Assembly: GCF_000510645.1 (NCBI RefSeq)
Contig: NZ_KI783301.1
Coordinates: forward strand, 955,873 to 1,019,872
Origin: Thermicanus aegyptius DSM 12793
Lineage (GTDB): Bacteria > Bacillota > Bacilli > Thermicanales > Thermicanaceae
DNA: 64,000 bases
Reading direction: 5' to 3'
Both the position numbers and the translations under genes were made by a program. Shown piece after piece: positions 31,815 to 41,097 of the stretch; position 1 is the first letter of the stretch, and each line of letters starts with the position of its first letter. The notes below the pieces were generated by a model. It saw only the letters and a list, made by a program, of their open reading frames with translations, searched no databases and had not been told where the DNA came from.

Positions 31815-31860
31815 AAGGCCGCCGTTCCGGATGTGAAAGTATGGAGCGGCGGCCTTTTAC
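31815..31860 (+). terminator. Rho-independent terminator after pncB
   Basis: GGCCGCCGTTCC (31817-31828) pairs perfectly with GGAGCGGCGGCC (31843-31854), followed by TTTTACTTTTC. Confidence 0.88.
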
Positions 31861-31876
31861 TTTTCTCCACTACATT

Positions 31877-31906
31877 AAAGGTGAAACTTGATAAAAGGTG
31901 AAACTT
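31877..31906 (+). repeat. short tandem duplication, 17-bp period
   Basis: AAAGGTGAAACTT occurs at 31877-31889 and at 31894-31906, the remnant of a 17-bp tandem duplication in the intergenic region. Confidence 0.85.
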
Positions 31907-31954
31907 CCTGATTTTTTTCGCCAAACAACGGCGAATGAAGTTTGTCCCCGGAGT

Positions 31955-33472
31955 TTATCCCAAGTGATAAAGCGCTTTATACTTTTTCTCCAGATAATCG
32001 GTTAAGTATCGGGCGTTTAACGGTTCCCCCGTGGCTTTGAGAATGATTTCGCGGGGGCGAAGCATTTTTCCGTATCGGTGAACCTTCTCCGTTAACCATT
32101 CCCGGACGAAACGGATCTCGCCGTTTCTGATTTTCTCCTCATAATCGGGATGCTCGATCCGCAATTGATGTTCCAATTGGGCTGCGTAAAGGTTACCCAA
32201 CGAATAGGAGGGAAAGTATCCAAAACTTCCTCCGGCCCAGTGGATGTCTTGCAGAACCCCTTCCGAATCCTTTTCCGGGACGATTCCTAAGTATTCTTTC
32301 ATCATCTCATTCCAGACACCGGGCAGTTCCGCCACCTGAAGCTCTCCGCTGATGAGTCGCTTTTCCAATTCGTAGCGAATCATGATGTGAAGGTTATAGG
32401 TCAACTCATCCGATTCGGTTCGAATGAGGGAGGGGATCGATTCGTTTACCGCAAAATGGAAATCCTCCACCTGTACCCCTTCCAATTGCCGGGGGAAGTA
32501 TCTCTTTAAATCATCGAAATACGCCTGCCAGAAGGGAAGGCTTCTTCCGATGATATTTTCGTAGAAACGAGACTGGGATTCGTGGATTCCCATTGAAGTA
32601 CCGTCGGCCAAATTGGTGCCGGTCAGTTTCGGGTCGATGTTTTGCTCATAGAGGGCATGCCCTCCTTCGTGGATCGCCCCGAAGATCGCTTCCCGGATGT
32701 CGTTTGGGTTATATCGGTTGGTCACCCGGACATCTTTGGGATTCAAGCCGATGGCGAAGGGATGAGCCGTACGATCCAGCCTGCCTGCTTCGAAATCATA
32801 TCCCATTTTATCGAGTATGAAGTGGCAAAAAGCTCTCTGTTGTTCGATGGGATAAGGCTGTTTTACGATCTCCACCTTTGGCTTTACAGGGGACGAAGTA
32901 ACCGCTTGAACCATGGGAACGATCTTTGCCCTTAGATTGGCGAAAAGCGGGTCCAGTTCCTTCACCGTGATTCCCGGTTCATATTGATCCAGCAGGGTAT
33001 CGTACGGGTGATCTTTATACCCCCAATATCCGATAAACTCCTTCTGAAATGCGACGATTTTCTCCAAATAGGGTTGAAGGAGGGAGAAATCCGAATTCTT
33101 CTTGGCATCTTCCCACACCGCCTCGGCTTGGGAGGTGAGAACGACAAAGGCTTGATGCCGTTCCGGGGGAATTTTCACGGCGAGGTCGTATTCCTTCTTC
33201 GCTTCCCGAACCATTGCCCGCGTCACTTCATCCATGTCGCCCCCCTCTACTTCCTCACCGAGCACATCCAGGTATTCCTTCATCTCGTCGGAAGTCGCCA
33301 TCCGAAAAACTTCGGAAGAGAGGGTACCGATTACCTGGGAACGCTGTTTCACCCCCTTCTTTGGTGCACCGGTCCTGAGATCCCAATAGATGAGACTGAT
33401 CGCTTCATTGTAATGTTTCATCTTTTTGACCAGCTCTTTAAAGGACTGAACGGTTTTCTCCAAAGTAGCCAA
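31955..33472 (-). CDS. carboxypeptidase Taq (M32) metallocarboxypeptidase
   Basis: Family M32 zinc carboxypeptidase that removes C-terminal residues with broad specificity; many family members are thermostable. The 505-residue protein has the metal motif AIHEGGHALYEQNID (HEXXH type), GTSMGIHESQSRFYENIIGRS with the third Glu ligand, DVRVTNRYNPNDIREAIFG and the HNLHIMIRYELE-like segment LTYNLHIMIRYELEKRL. The TTG at 33472 is chosen since GGAGGAG lies just upstream, removing a 28-residue non-conserved extension. It is divergent from an MFS gene. Confidence 0.93.
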   Translation of the reverse strand: MATLEKTVQSFKELVKKMKHYNEAISLIYWDLRTGAPKKGVKQRSQVIGTLSSEVFRMATSDEMKEYLDVLGEEVEGGDMDEVTRAMVREAKKEYDLAVKIPPERHQAFVVLTSQAEAVWEDAKKNSDFSLLQPYLEKIVAFQKEFIGYWGYKDHPYDTLLDQYEPGITVKELDPLFANLRAKIVPMVQAVTSSPVKPKVEIVKQPYPIEQQRAFCHFILDKMGYDFEAGRLDRTAHPFAIGLNPKDVRVTNRYNPNDIREAIFGAIHEGGHALYEQNIDPKLTGTNLADGTSMGIHESQSRFYENIIGRSLPFWQAYFDDLKRYFPRQLEGVQVEDFHFAVNESIPSLIRTESDELTYNLHIMIRYELEKRLISGELQVAELPGVWNEMMKEYLGIVPEKDSEGVLQDIHWAGGSFGYFPSYSLGNLYAAQLEHQLRIEHPDYEEKIRNGEIRFVREWLTEKVHRYGKMLRPREIILKATGEPLNARYLTDYLEKKYKALYHLG

Positions 33473-33681
33473 AAAAACTCCTCCTTTTCCATGAATTTCT
33501 TTTATTATACTGCAAGCGATGAAAATTAGAAAACGATAGAACTTTTTTTTCCTCATCGCATCAATACTTCATCTGATACATTATTAATAAAGTTAATCTT
33601 TTCACGTGCAATATTCTTTGACATGCGTTACAATGTTAGTTAGCCATGATGTGAACAGGAGAAAGAAGAGGAGATGGAATC

Positions 33682-34872
33682 ATGAAGAAAAAAATGGGGA
33701 TTATTATGGGAATCCTGATTACGACCTTTACCGGCTTCGGGATGATCATTCCCGTAATGCCCGTTCTCATCAGCGAAACCGTGGGAGATCCGGCAACCTC
33801 CAGTTCGGCCCCTTTTCACTTGGGAATGCTCCTGGCCCTCTACTCCGCCGTCTCCTTTTTTCTTTCCCCCATATGGGGGAGATTATCCGATCGATATGGA
33901 CGAAGGCCGATCATCTTAACCGGCTTAATCGGCTTTGGGGTAAGCTTCCTTCTTTTTGGCCTCTCTTCCGGGAATCTTTTTCTCATGTATCTTTCCCGCA
34001 TCTTGGGAGGCTTTTTCTCAGGTGCGACTACCGCGAGCGCAGTGGCCTATGTGGCCGATATTACCACCGATGAAGAGAGGACCAAATACATGGGTCTGGT
34101 CGGCATGTCCATCGGTCTGGGCTTCATCCTCGGTCCTGCCGTCGGTGGGATCGCAGGGCATCTCGATGCGGCGATTCCTTTCTTTATCGCCGCCGGGCTT
34201 TCCTTCATCACTTTTCTCTTCTCCATTCCTTATTTGACCGAGTCCCTTACGGCGGCGCGCCGCATGGAACTTGCAGGAGAGGGAACTTCCAGGTGGGCCG
34301 CCTTTACGGGCCCCTCCAAATACCTCTATATTCTTTCGTTTTTCGTCACCTTTACGTTGGCCGGCTTGGAGAGTACATTGCAATACTTTGAAGCGATAAA
34401 AATCAAAGCCGGGACTTTAGATATCGGGATCATGTTCATGATCAACGGGGTGGTCGGAGCATTCATTCAAGGGGGAGTGGTACGCCGGATCAAGAAGGGA
34501 AGCGAGCCCCGGTTTATTTTGTTGGGTTTATTGCTTTCCGCCCTGGGCTTCACCCTGATTAATTTTTCCATGGACTTTTGGACGGCGACCCTTTTTGTGG
34601 CCATCTTCGGGACAGGGAATGCCTTTCTCAGGCCGAATGTAACCTCCCTTATCACCCAGAAAACCACCGTAGGTCAAGGCGTGGCCTCCGGACTCAATTC
34701 ATCCATGGATAGCTTGGGAAGGATCGTAGGGCCCCTGCTTGGCTCCACCTTGTTTAGTGTGAACATCTATTATCCTTATATTTCCGGAGCCCTTCTCTCC
34801 ATTCTGGCCATCGGGCTGCTTTATGGTTTTTTGGCAAGCGATCGTCGGGTGAATGAGATAAAAACCGCCTAG
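33682..34872 (+). CDS. MFS drug efflux-type transporter (TetA-like)
   Basis: A 396-residue, 12-helix major facilitator. Motif A between helices 2 and 3 is GRLSDRYGRRPIIL, motif C of drug:H+ antiporters is in helix 5 (GLGFILGPAVGGIAG), and the N-terminus GFGMIIPVMPVLI resembles TetA and multidrug exporters. GAAGAGGAGATGG precedes ATG 33682. Upstream a TTGACA (33618-33623) and a TACAAT (33629-33634) occur but not at standard spacing to each other, so the promoter is uncertain. Substrate unknown. It is divergent from the M32 peptidase and convergent with thpR. Confidence 0.9.
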   Translation: MKKKMGIIMGILITTFTGFGMIIPVMPVLISETVGDPATSSSAPFHLGMLLALYSAVSFFLSPIWGRLSDRYGRRPIILTGLIGFGVSFLLFGLSSGNLFLMYLSRILGGFFSGATTASAVAYVADITTDEERTKYMGLVGMSIGLGFILGPAVGGIAGHLDAAIPFFIAAGLSFITFLFSIPYLTESLTAARRMELAGEGTSRWAAFTGPSKYLYILSFFVTFTLAGLESTLQYFEAIKIKAGTLDIGIMFMINGVVGAFIQGGVVRRIKKGSEPRFILLGLLLSALGFTLINFSMDFWTATLFVAIFGTGNAFLRPNVTSLITQKTTVGQGVASGLNSSMDSLGRIVGPLLGSTLFSVNIYYPYISGALLSILAIGLLYGFLASDRRVNEIKTA

Positions 34873-34892
34873 GAAGGTTTTGCGTTAATTTT

Positions 34893-35528
34893 TTATTGAT
34901 GAGGGGAAGAGGGACCTTTTAAGGGAAATCGGTCCAAGACCTCATACATGGGGGTTTGCCCAAAATGGGTTTTGTAAAGAATGATCTCGTTCACAAGGAA
35001 AGGCAAAGGCGCCTCTTTTGAAGCCGGAAAGGGAGGAATTCCCCTTTCCAGCTCATGAAGGGGTGGAAAGGGGGCCTCCCCTTCCATATAATGGCGGGCG
35101 AGGGTGAGATGGGGCCGGTACGGTCTCTCCTCCGGTTGAAATCCGATCTCTTCCATCGATTGAACCACCTTTTGCCGTAACGTGAAAAGCTGCTTGAACG
35201 AGTCCTCCACGCCATCCACAGCCCCCCACAAAACACGAGGCGCCTCTTTCTTTCCGAAAAAGCCTAACCCGGTAAGGAGAAGCGAAAAGGGAGGCTTCTC
35301 CTGGACGAGAAGGTGCAGTTTCTTACGAATCGATGGAAGAAGTTCTGCGGGGGTATCTCCGAGGAACTGAAGGGTGATGTGAAGGTCATCCCGATGGACC
35401 CATCGTTTGAAGGATATCTTCTTCTTAGCTTTTTCCATCCAGGAGGATATCAGGGGGCGCTGATCACTGGGAAAGGGGATGGCGATAAATACCCGTGCTT
35501 TATTTTCATGCAAAATCGATTCCCTCAT
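34893..35528 (-). CDS. thpR: RNA 2',3'-cyclic phosphodiesterase (2'-5' RNA ligase family)
   Basis: 2H phosphoesterase that opens 2',3'-cyclic phosphate ends of RNA. The 211-residue protein begins KARVFIAIPFPSDQRPL and has both HxTx motifs: HITLQFLGDTP and HLTLARHY. The C-terminal VNEIILYKTHFGQTPMYEVLDRFPL is also typical. ATG 35528 is taken; a later start near VFIAIPF is possible. It stands alone on the minus strand, its end 21 bp from the MFS gene. Confidence 0.88.
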   Translation of the reverse strand: MRESILHENKARVFIAIPFPSDQRPLISSWMEKAKKKISFKRWVHRDDLHITLQFLGDTPAELLPSIRKKLHLLVQEKPPFSLLLTGLGFFGKKEAPRVLWGAVDGVEDSFKQLFTLRQKVVQSMEEIGFQPEERPYRPHLTLARHYMEGEAPFPPLHELERGIPPFPASKEAPLPFLVNEIILYKTHFGQTPMYEVLDRFPLKGPSSPHQ

Positions 35529-35664
35529 TTCGAAAACGATTGATCTTCACTGATTTTTATCTTACCTTAAAATAGAATACCCTGCCAGCAGGAGTCGTTT
35601 TGGTAATGTTGATGAAAGACGATGCGATGGGAGTTCAAAAACATTGGAGGGCGGGGGGATCGTG

Positions 35665-36012
35665 ATGGAGAAGAAGGTTCTCATCGTTGAGGGAAAAACG
35701 GATCGGGATCGGTTGTTAGAAGTTTTGGATGAACCGGTTACCTTTGTTCTTACTTATGGGACATTAAGTCAGGAAAAGATCGAGGAATTGATCCTTCCCG
35801 TTGAGCAGGAAGAGGTTTATATTTTTGTGGATGCCGATGAAGCCGGGATGAAATTGCGAAAGGAATTAAAACAACTGCTTCCCAATGCGAAACATCTGTA
35901 CACCCGTAAGGGATATAGGGAGATTGCCGAGACGCCCCTTGATTATCTGGCTTGGATCTTGAAGGAAAATCACTTTCTCGTAAAATATGATGCTCCATTG
36001 TTGGAAGGATAG
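35665..36012 (+). CDS. small TOPRIM-domain protein
   Basis: A 115-residue protein that is essentially a single TOPRIM fold: KVLIVEGKTDRDRLLEVLD with the catalytic-type Glu, a TYGTLS turn, and the DxD motif in YIFVDADEAGMKLRKELK. TOPRIM domains occur in primases, topoisomerases, RecR, OLD nucleases and RNase M5; this is shorter than any of those and resembles the Bacillus small toprim hypotheticals. ATG 35665 follows GGAGGGCGGGGGG. It is 30 bp before the DUF423 gene, a likely operon. A nucleic-acid role is an inference. Confidence 0.8.
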   Translation: MEKKVLIVEGKTDRDRLLEVLDEPVTFVLTYGTLSQEKIEELILPVEQEEVYIFVDADEAGMKLRKELKQLLPNAKHLYTRKGYREIAETPLDYLAWILKENHFLVKYDAPLLEG

Positions 36013-36041
36013 ATAGTAAAAAAGAAAAAGGAGTTGAGTGT

Positions 36042-36410
36042 ATGAGATTTTTTCTATTTTTGGGGTCCATCCTCATGTTTTTTGCGGTGGCCCTCGGGGC
36101 GTTCGGCGCTCACGGATTGAAAGGAAAGATCCCGGATGATCTTCTGACCATCTACCAGACGGGAGTTCATTATCAGATGATCCATGGTTTGGGGATCATT
36201 TTGGTCGCCATCCTTTTGGGGCGCTTTACCGGAAATGGGCTTATCGGTGGGGCCGGATGGTCTTTTTTCATCGGCATTCTCCTCTTTTCAGGAAGCCTGT
36301 ATGCGATCGCTTTTACCGGAGTGAGAATTTTGGGCATGATTACCCCTTTTGGAGGTGTTGCCTTTCTCTTGGGTTGGCTTCTCTTAGGGATTGCAGCGCT
36401 AAGGGTTTAA
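36042..36410 (+). CDS. DUF423 membrane protein (YwdK-like)
   Basis: A 122-residue membrane protein with four hydrophobic helices. The family hallmark GAFGAHGLKGKIPDDLLTIYQTGVHYQMIHGLGII is present near the N-terminus, and TPFGGVAFLLGWLLLGIAAL at the end. Function is unknown for the family. AAAAGGAG precedes ATG 36042. Confidence 0.9.
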   Translation: MRFFLFLGSILMFFAVALGAFGAHGLKGKIPDDLLTIYQTGVHYQMIHGLGIILVAILLGRFTGNGLIGGAGWSFFIGILLFSGSLYAIAFTGVRILGMITPFGGVAFLLGWLLLGIAALRV

Positions 36411-36460
36411 ACGGGGCGGGTGAACTGAACATTTCCATGATGGCACATTCCTTCAGTGCG

Positions 36461-36503
36461 AAAAAAAAAGCCGATCTCCCGTCGTGGCAGGGAGCGTCGG
36501 CTT
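36461..36503 (-). terminator. Rho-independent terminator of the minus-strand MFS gene
   Basis: On the minus strand AAGCCGAC-GCTCCC pairs with GGGAGAT-CGGCTT, followed by nine T residues (A-run at 36461-36469 on the plus strand). Confidence 0.82.
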
Positions 36504-36553
36504 TCGTATGCTTAAAATGAGGAGACTGATTCGCAAAATCTTATCGGTGAACG

Positions 36554-37960
36554 TTACGATTTTCTATGAAAGACGGATTCCCCCCATTTTCGTTGGGAAC
36601 TACCGATCCAGGTTGAGGAGAGGGAGCGGATCTCAGCGAAAATGTTGCGATTGTTTGTCTCCCGCATGTAAAAGATAGCAACCATCGAAATCAGCAAAGT
36701 TCCCAGACTGATGAGAAAGGCGAGGCGATACGACTCGGGGGTGTATACGGGGGATCCGTTCAGCAATTGTCCGTCCCATCCCCGGTCCAAGATAAATCCG
36801 TAAAGGGTCTGCAAGAGGGCTGCTCCAAGAAAGCCGGCCATGTTGGCCGTCCCCATGGCAATGCCGGGAATTTTCGGATCGTTGACCTCTTTTGCCCAGA
36901 CCCATGTCAGGATGAAGCAGGAGGCGAAGAACCCGATCAGGAAACATAAGGGATATAGAAGAGAGAGGGGTAAGCCCAATACGGGGTAAAACGTAAGGAT
37001 CCCCCATGAAGTAGTAAAGATTCCCAAACATCCCAAATAGGCAGGTTTTCTCCTGCCCAGGCGGTCGGAAAAATATCCGACGGTAAGGCTGCCTGTCATG
37101 TGGCCGATCGTTGTGATGAGAAGAAGTGTGGCGGCGCTTTCTTTATCCATTTGAAAGACGTCCATAAAGTATGGAACCCCCCAAATGCTCTGGAACGTCA
37201 GGAAGGAACCAAATACCCCGAAATAGGCGAGACAAAGAATCAGGCTCCAACGGTTTGACAACACGAGGCGAAGGGCAGATCCTACTTCGCCCCAACTCTC
37301 CTTCTTCACCTCAACGGCGGATGTTCCTTCAGGCGAGGGAAGTCCCATTTCCTGAGGAGAATTTTTCATAAAGATCCAGGTTACGCCAACGGCCAACAAA
37401 GAGACAAGACCCATCACGATAAAGGCGAACCGCCAATCGACGAGGGAAACGAGAATGGCAAGGGGTGTTGCCGCCAAGACGGCTCCAGCGTTTCCGATGA
37501 GAACGGTAATTCCTGTTACCCTGGCGAATTCCCGCTGCCTAAACCAGGTGTTTTGGATTTTTAAGATGGAAATAAAAATAACGGAAACCCCTAAACTGAC
37601 CAAAAAACGGCCGATAAAGAGGAAAAGGGGAGATGGGGCGATAGCGAAAAGGAGGGAACCTATAAAAGCGGAGAACATTCCAAATGTAACCGTCTTCTTC
37701 GGCCCCCATGTATCGGCCAAAATCCCCGAAGGGATTTGCATCAGCATATACACATAGAAGTAGATGGCAGAGAGGGTGCCAACCATCGTCCCACTCATCT
37801 GGAAATCACGTTGCAGGTTAGAGGCGACCACATTGAGGGCTACACGGTGAAAGTAGACGATGAGGTAAGGGAGCGCGAGGGTACCGTAGACGATCCATTT
37901 CCACTGATCGATTCCGAGTTTCGGCTTAGGAGAAGTCCCCGTAGATATAGAGTGTGGCAT
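36554..37960 (-). CDS. MFS transporter (ACS/NarK-like)
   Basis: A 468-residue, 12-helix major facilitator. The N-terminus ALPYLIVYFHRVALNVVASNLQRDF and the motif A region MQIPSGILADTWGPKKTVTFG resemble the anion:cation symporter branch (sugar acid, glycerol-phosphate or phthalate type) rather than drug efflux. FLVSLGVSVIFISILKIQNTWFRQREFARVTG is the helix 4-5 region. The ATG at 37960 is used; ribosome site (GGCCGATGAAAA) is weak. The C-terminal tail is long and polar. Substrate unknown. Confidence 0.85.
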   Translation of the reverse strand: MPHSISTGTSPKPKLGIDQWKWIVYGTLALPYLIVYFHRVALNVVASNLQRDFQMSGTMVGTLSAIYFYVYMLMQIPSGILADTWGPKKTVTFGMFSAFIGSLLFAIAPSPLFLFIGRFLVSLGVSVIFISILKIQNTWFRQREFARVTGITVLIGNAGAVLAATPLAILVSLVDWRFAFIVMGLVSLLAVGVTWIFMKNSPQEMGLPSPEGTSAVEVKKESWGEVGSALRLVLSNRWSLILCLAYFGVFGSFLTFQSIWGVPYFMDVFQMDKESAATLLLITTIGHMTGSLTVGYFSDRLGRRKPAYLGCLGIFTTSWGILTFYPVLGLPLSLLYPLCFLIGFFASCFILTWVWAKEVNDPKIPGIAMGTANMAGFLGAALLQTLYGFILDRGWDGQLLNGSPVYTPESYRLAFLISLGTLLISMVAIFYMRETNNRNIFAEIRSLSSTWIGSSQRKWGESVFHRKS

Positions 37961-37997
37961 TTTTCATCGGCCCTTTCGATCACGATCATCCATTTCG

Positions 37998-38294
37998 CTA
38001 TGGATGATTGTTTTTTTTTAATCGCATCACGATATCGGGGAGAGCATACCCCGCTTGGATCAATTCCTGAAAGATCGCAAGCAGGGTTTCTTCTCCCTCG
38101 GAGGAGGCATCGAGAAGGCTGTCGTAGGTAACTTTCTCTTCACCATCTACTTTACTGGATAAATATATGAGAACCCCTTTCGCTCTCCAGGAAAGCCTGC
38201 GGTCATTAAGGATCCCCACATCTACCAAAGCAAAAGATTTTCGGTGAAGGGGTTCCGTAATCCCGAGGCTTTCTTCTCTCTTTCTTTTTCCCAT
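37998..38294 (-). CDS. small helix-turn-helix protein resembling replication-protein N-domains
   Basis: A 98-residue basic-to-neutral protein with the segment FALVDVGILNDRRLSWRAKGVLIYLSSKVDGEEKVTYDSLLDASSEGEETLLAIFQELIQAGYA. This LSWxAKGVLxYL pattern occurs in the N-terminal winged helix of plasmid and phage replication initiators and related HTH proteins, which are normally much longer. ATG 38294 follows AAAGGAGGAGG on the minus strand; the open frame upstream has no ribosome site. Function unknown; it may be a stand-alone regulator or a relic of a mobile element. Confidence 0.65.
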   Translation of the reverse strand: MGKRKREESLGITEPLHRKSFALVDVGILNDRRLSWRAKGVLIYLSSKVDGEEKVTYDSLLDASSEGEETLLAIFQELIQAGYALPDIVMRLKKNNHP

Positions 38295-38914
38295 GAGAGC
38301 CTCCTCCTTTCTCCTATTTGAGGTTGCAATGTAAGCGTTTAAAATTTTTTTTCCGGTAGGGTTATTCCATCTTCGACACCTCCTTAAGACACATTCCGCG
38401 TAGCACAGGAAAGTGTCCATTTCATTTTGTGTGACAACTGATATTGAGAAAAATTTCACATACTCTTATTCTAATCCCCCCTTATTCTAAAAATGAAGCC
38501 AGTGGAAAGTATTATGAGAAAAAATTCACAAGCCTGTGTTTAAACAAGAAGCGTGATTCAATTTTTGCTGGACTACGGTTCAGATGCAACGAGATGCGAA
38601 AAAAGAAGAGCAGCTTAGAACGAAATGGGGAATGGTAAAAGGCTTTTTTGCTCCGATTTTGAAGTATAAATTTTTTAGGCCATGATATGTGAATAAAATC
38701 ACATAAGATTTCAAAACGAACCTCTTTTGAGATCCATTATACTTCGAACGGGGAAAATTGGCAAGGTAGTTTAGCAATTTTTTCATGACTATGGCTCATG
38801 ATCCTTGTTGATGACAAAGAATAAGTTCATTAAAATAGCCGTAAGTAGAAATTTTAGAGTTTCAAAGGAAAGTCTTTCAATTTATGCAAAACGATCTGGA
38901 AAGGGAGTGTTTAA
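38295..38914. other. 620-bp region with no recognisable gene
   Basis: AT-rich sequence. TGAGAAAAATTTCACA near 38444-38459 and TGAGAAAAAATTCACA near 38516-38531 are imperfect repeats, and CTTATTCTAA occurs twice between them. Frames in all directions are short and unlike known proteins. It may hold the promoter for the S9 peptidase gene, but I cannot place it securely. Confidence 0.4.
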
Positions 38915-40933
38915 ATGCGTTCCACCACGGAAGAGAAGAAAAAGCGGGGGATGGTGCCTGAAGATCTGCTTAAAATGGCATGGATAAGAGATCCCCGGTT
39001 TTCTCCAGACGGGAAGAGGGTGCTCTACACAGTAAAGACCATCAATGAAGAAGGGGAGTATCAGTCCAATCTCTTTATGCTTAACGTAGAAACAGGTGAG
39101 GATTCTCCCTGGACCTATGGGAAAGGAATCGATGCATCCCCACGTTGGTCCCCCGACGGACAGAGCATCACGTTTCTCTCGAACCGTTCGGGCAAGATGC
39201 AGGTTTGGCTCATTTCCTCAGAGGGTGGTGAAGCCCGCCCTTTGACGCGTTTTACCAACGGAGTGAATCAGCATCTTTTTTCACCCGATGGTCGATTTGT
39301 CGCCGTGCTTGTATCCTTAAAGCCGGATGAACCGGGCCTCCTCGCAAATACCCCCCCTCGGGAAGAGAAGGATGCGAAAGAAAAGAAGGAAGATAAACCG
39401 ATGATCGTTGATCGGTTGAAATATAAATCGGATGATTTCGGTTTCCGAGATGAGAAACTTCAATATTTATATCTGGTCGATGTGAAGACGGGGGAGAGCA
39501 AACGGCTGACGGAGGGGGATGAATCGATCTCCTCTTTTACATGGGCACCGGATGGGAAACGGATCGCCTTTACGGCAAACCGTGCTTCAGATCCGGACCG
39601 CACATGGACCAATGATCTGTTTATCCTGGATATGGATACCCTTCACGTTTCAAAGCTCACGGATCAGGACGGTGTCTTCGGTTCCCTCGCCTGGTCGCCG
39701 GACGGCAAATGGATTGCTGCCTTGGGGCATAATCTGGAATATGCGGGAGCTACGTTGACAAAGGTTTGGCTTTTTGATCCCCTTACCGGAGAAAAGAGGG
39801 GATTGACGGAAAACTGGGATGTCGATGTTGAAGATGAGATGATTGGCGATATGCATGCCGACGCTCCCGCCCCTGGGCTTGTTTGGGCGACGGATGGGAG
39901 AGGTCTCTATTTTCGGGCTTCCCGGGAGGGAAACGTCTCCCTTTTTTATACCACTTTGGAGGGGATGATTACTCCCGTCGCCGATGGAACCTTCCACATT
40001 TACGGGTTCTCCCTTGATGAAACACATCAAAGGGCGGTTCTGGCAGTGAGTCGGCCTACGGAGATCGGAGATCTTTATCTTCTTCGGCTTTCAACGGGGG
40101 AGTGGAAACGGTTAACGAATAAAAATGAGGAGCTCATGTCTCAACTCACCCTTTCCACACCGGAGGAATTCCGGTTTGATGCAAAGGATGGTTGGATCAT
40201 TCAGGGTTGGTTGATGAAGCCGGTCGACTTCAAGCCGGAAGAGAAATATCCGCTAATCCTTGAGATTCACGGCGGACCTCACGCGATGTATGGAAATACC
40301 TTTTTCCATGAAATGCAGGTTCTTGCGGCAAAAGGATATGCGGTTCTTTATACCAATCCCCGGGGCAGCCATGGGTATGGACAAACCTTCGTCCATGCCG
40401 TCTGCGGCGATTACGGGGGGATGGATTACGAGGATCTGATGGCCGGTGTGGACGAGGCGTTACGACGCTTTACCTTCATCGATAAAGACCGCCTGGGGGT
40501 GACGGGAGGAAGCTACGGTGGCTTTATGACGAATTGGATCGTGGGGCATACGAATCGGTTTAAGGCAGCGGTCACACAGCGCTCCATCTCCAATTGGATG
40601 AGCTTTTATGGGGTAAGCGATATCGGCTATTTCTTCACAGAGTGGGAGATAGGTTTTCCTCTTTTCGACCATCCGGAAAAGCTCTGGGAGCATTCTCCCC
40701 TGAAATATGTGAAGAATATGGAGACACCCCTTCTTATCCTGCATAGCGAGAGGGATTATCGGTGTCCCATTGAACAGGGCGAACAGCTTTATGTGGCTTT
40801 GAAACATTTAAACAAAGTGACGCGATTCGTCCGGTTTCCTGACTCAAACCATAACCTTTCCCGAACCGGAAAGCCTAGCTTACGCATTGAACGCCTGCAT
40901 CATATCGTGGATTGGTTTGGGAAATACATGTAA
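38915..40933 (+). CDS. S9 family prolyl oligopeptidase / acylaminoacyl peptidase
   Basis: Cytoplasmic serine peptidase of 672 residues acting on short peptides. The N-terminal two thirds is a beta-propeller with repeated SPDGK-type blades (RFSPDGKRVLYTV, RWSPDGQSITFLSN, TWAPDGKRIAFTAN, AWSPDGKWIAALG). The C-terminal alpha/beta hydrolase begins near DGWIIQGWLMKPVDF. The catalytic triad reads Ser533 (TGGSYGGFMTNW), Asp614 (SERDYRCPIEQGEQ) and His646 (DSNHNLSR). GGAAAGGGAG precedes ATG 38915. A YuxL-like housekeeping peptidase is the likely equivalent in Bacillus. Confidence 0.93.
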   Translation: MRSTTEEKKKRGMVPEDLLKMAWIRDPRFSPDGKRVLYTVKTINEEGEYQSNLFMLNVETGEDSPWTYGKGIDASPRWSPDGQSITFLSNRSGKMQVWLISSEGGEARPLTRFTNGVNQHLFSPDGRFVAVLVSLKPDEPGLLANTPPREEKDAKEKKEDKPMIVDRLKYKSDDFGFRDEKLQYLYLVDVKTGESKRLTEGDESISSFTWAPDGKRIAFTANRASDPDRTWTNDLFILDMDTLHVSKLTDQDGVFGSLAWSPDGKWIAALGHNLEYAGATLTKVWLFDPLTGEKRGLTENWDVDVEDEMIGDMHADAPAPGLVWATDGRGLYFRASREGNVSLFYTTLEGMITPVADGTFHIYGFSLDETHQRAVLAVSRPTEIGDLYLLRLSTGEWKRLTNKNEELMSQLTLSTPEEFRFDAKDGWIIQGWLMKPVDFKPEEKYPLILEIHGGPHAMYGNTFFHEMQVLAAKGYAVLYTNPRGSHGYGQTFVHAVCGDYGGMDYEDLMAGVDEALRRFTFIDKDRLGVTGGSYGGFMTNWIVGHTNRFKAAVTQRSISNWMSFYGVSDIGYFFTEWEIGFPLFDHPEKLWEHSPLKYVKNMETPLLILHSERDYRCPIEQGEQLYVALKHLNKVTRFVRFPDSNHNLSRTGKPSLRIERLHHIVDWFGKYM

Positions 40934-41097
40934 ACAATATTCTCTATGAAAAAAACGCAAAATAATGTGATCGGACGTTTCTCTCTTTTGAGATGAAGCG
41001 CTTTTGAAAGAGAAGATGGAGAGCGGTATGTGATAAGATGAGGGGGAATCAAATGATGCCGTAACCGATCTTGGCGGCACATCGATGGAGGATAACG

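Noticed and set aside
33473-33556. Hydrophobic N-terminal extension of the M32 peptidase (a possible signal peptide)
   Set aside because: M32 enzymes are cytoplasmic; TTG 33472 follows GGAGGAG, while the upstream ATG lacks a ribosome site.
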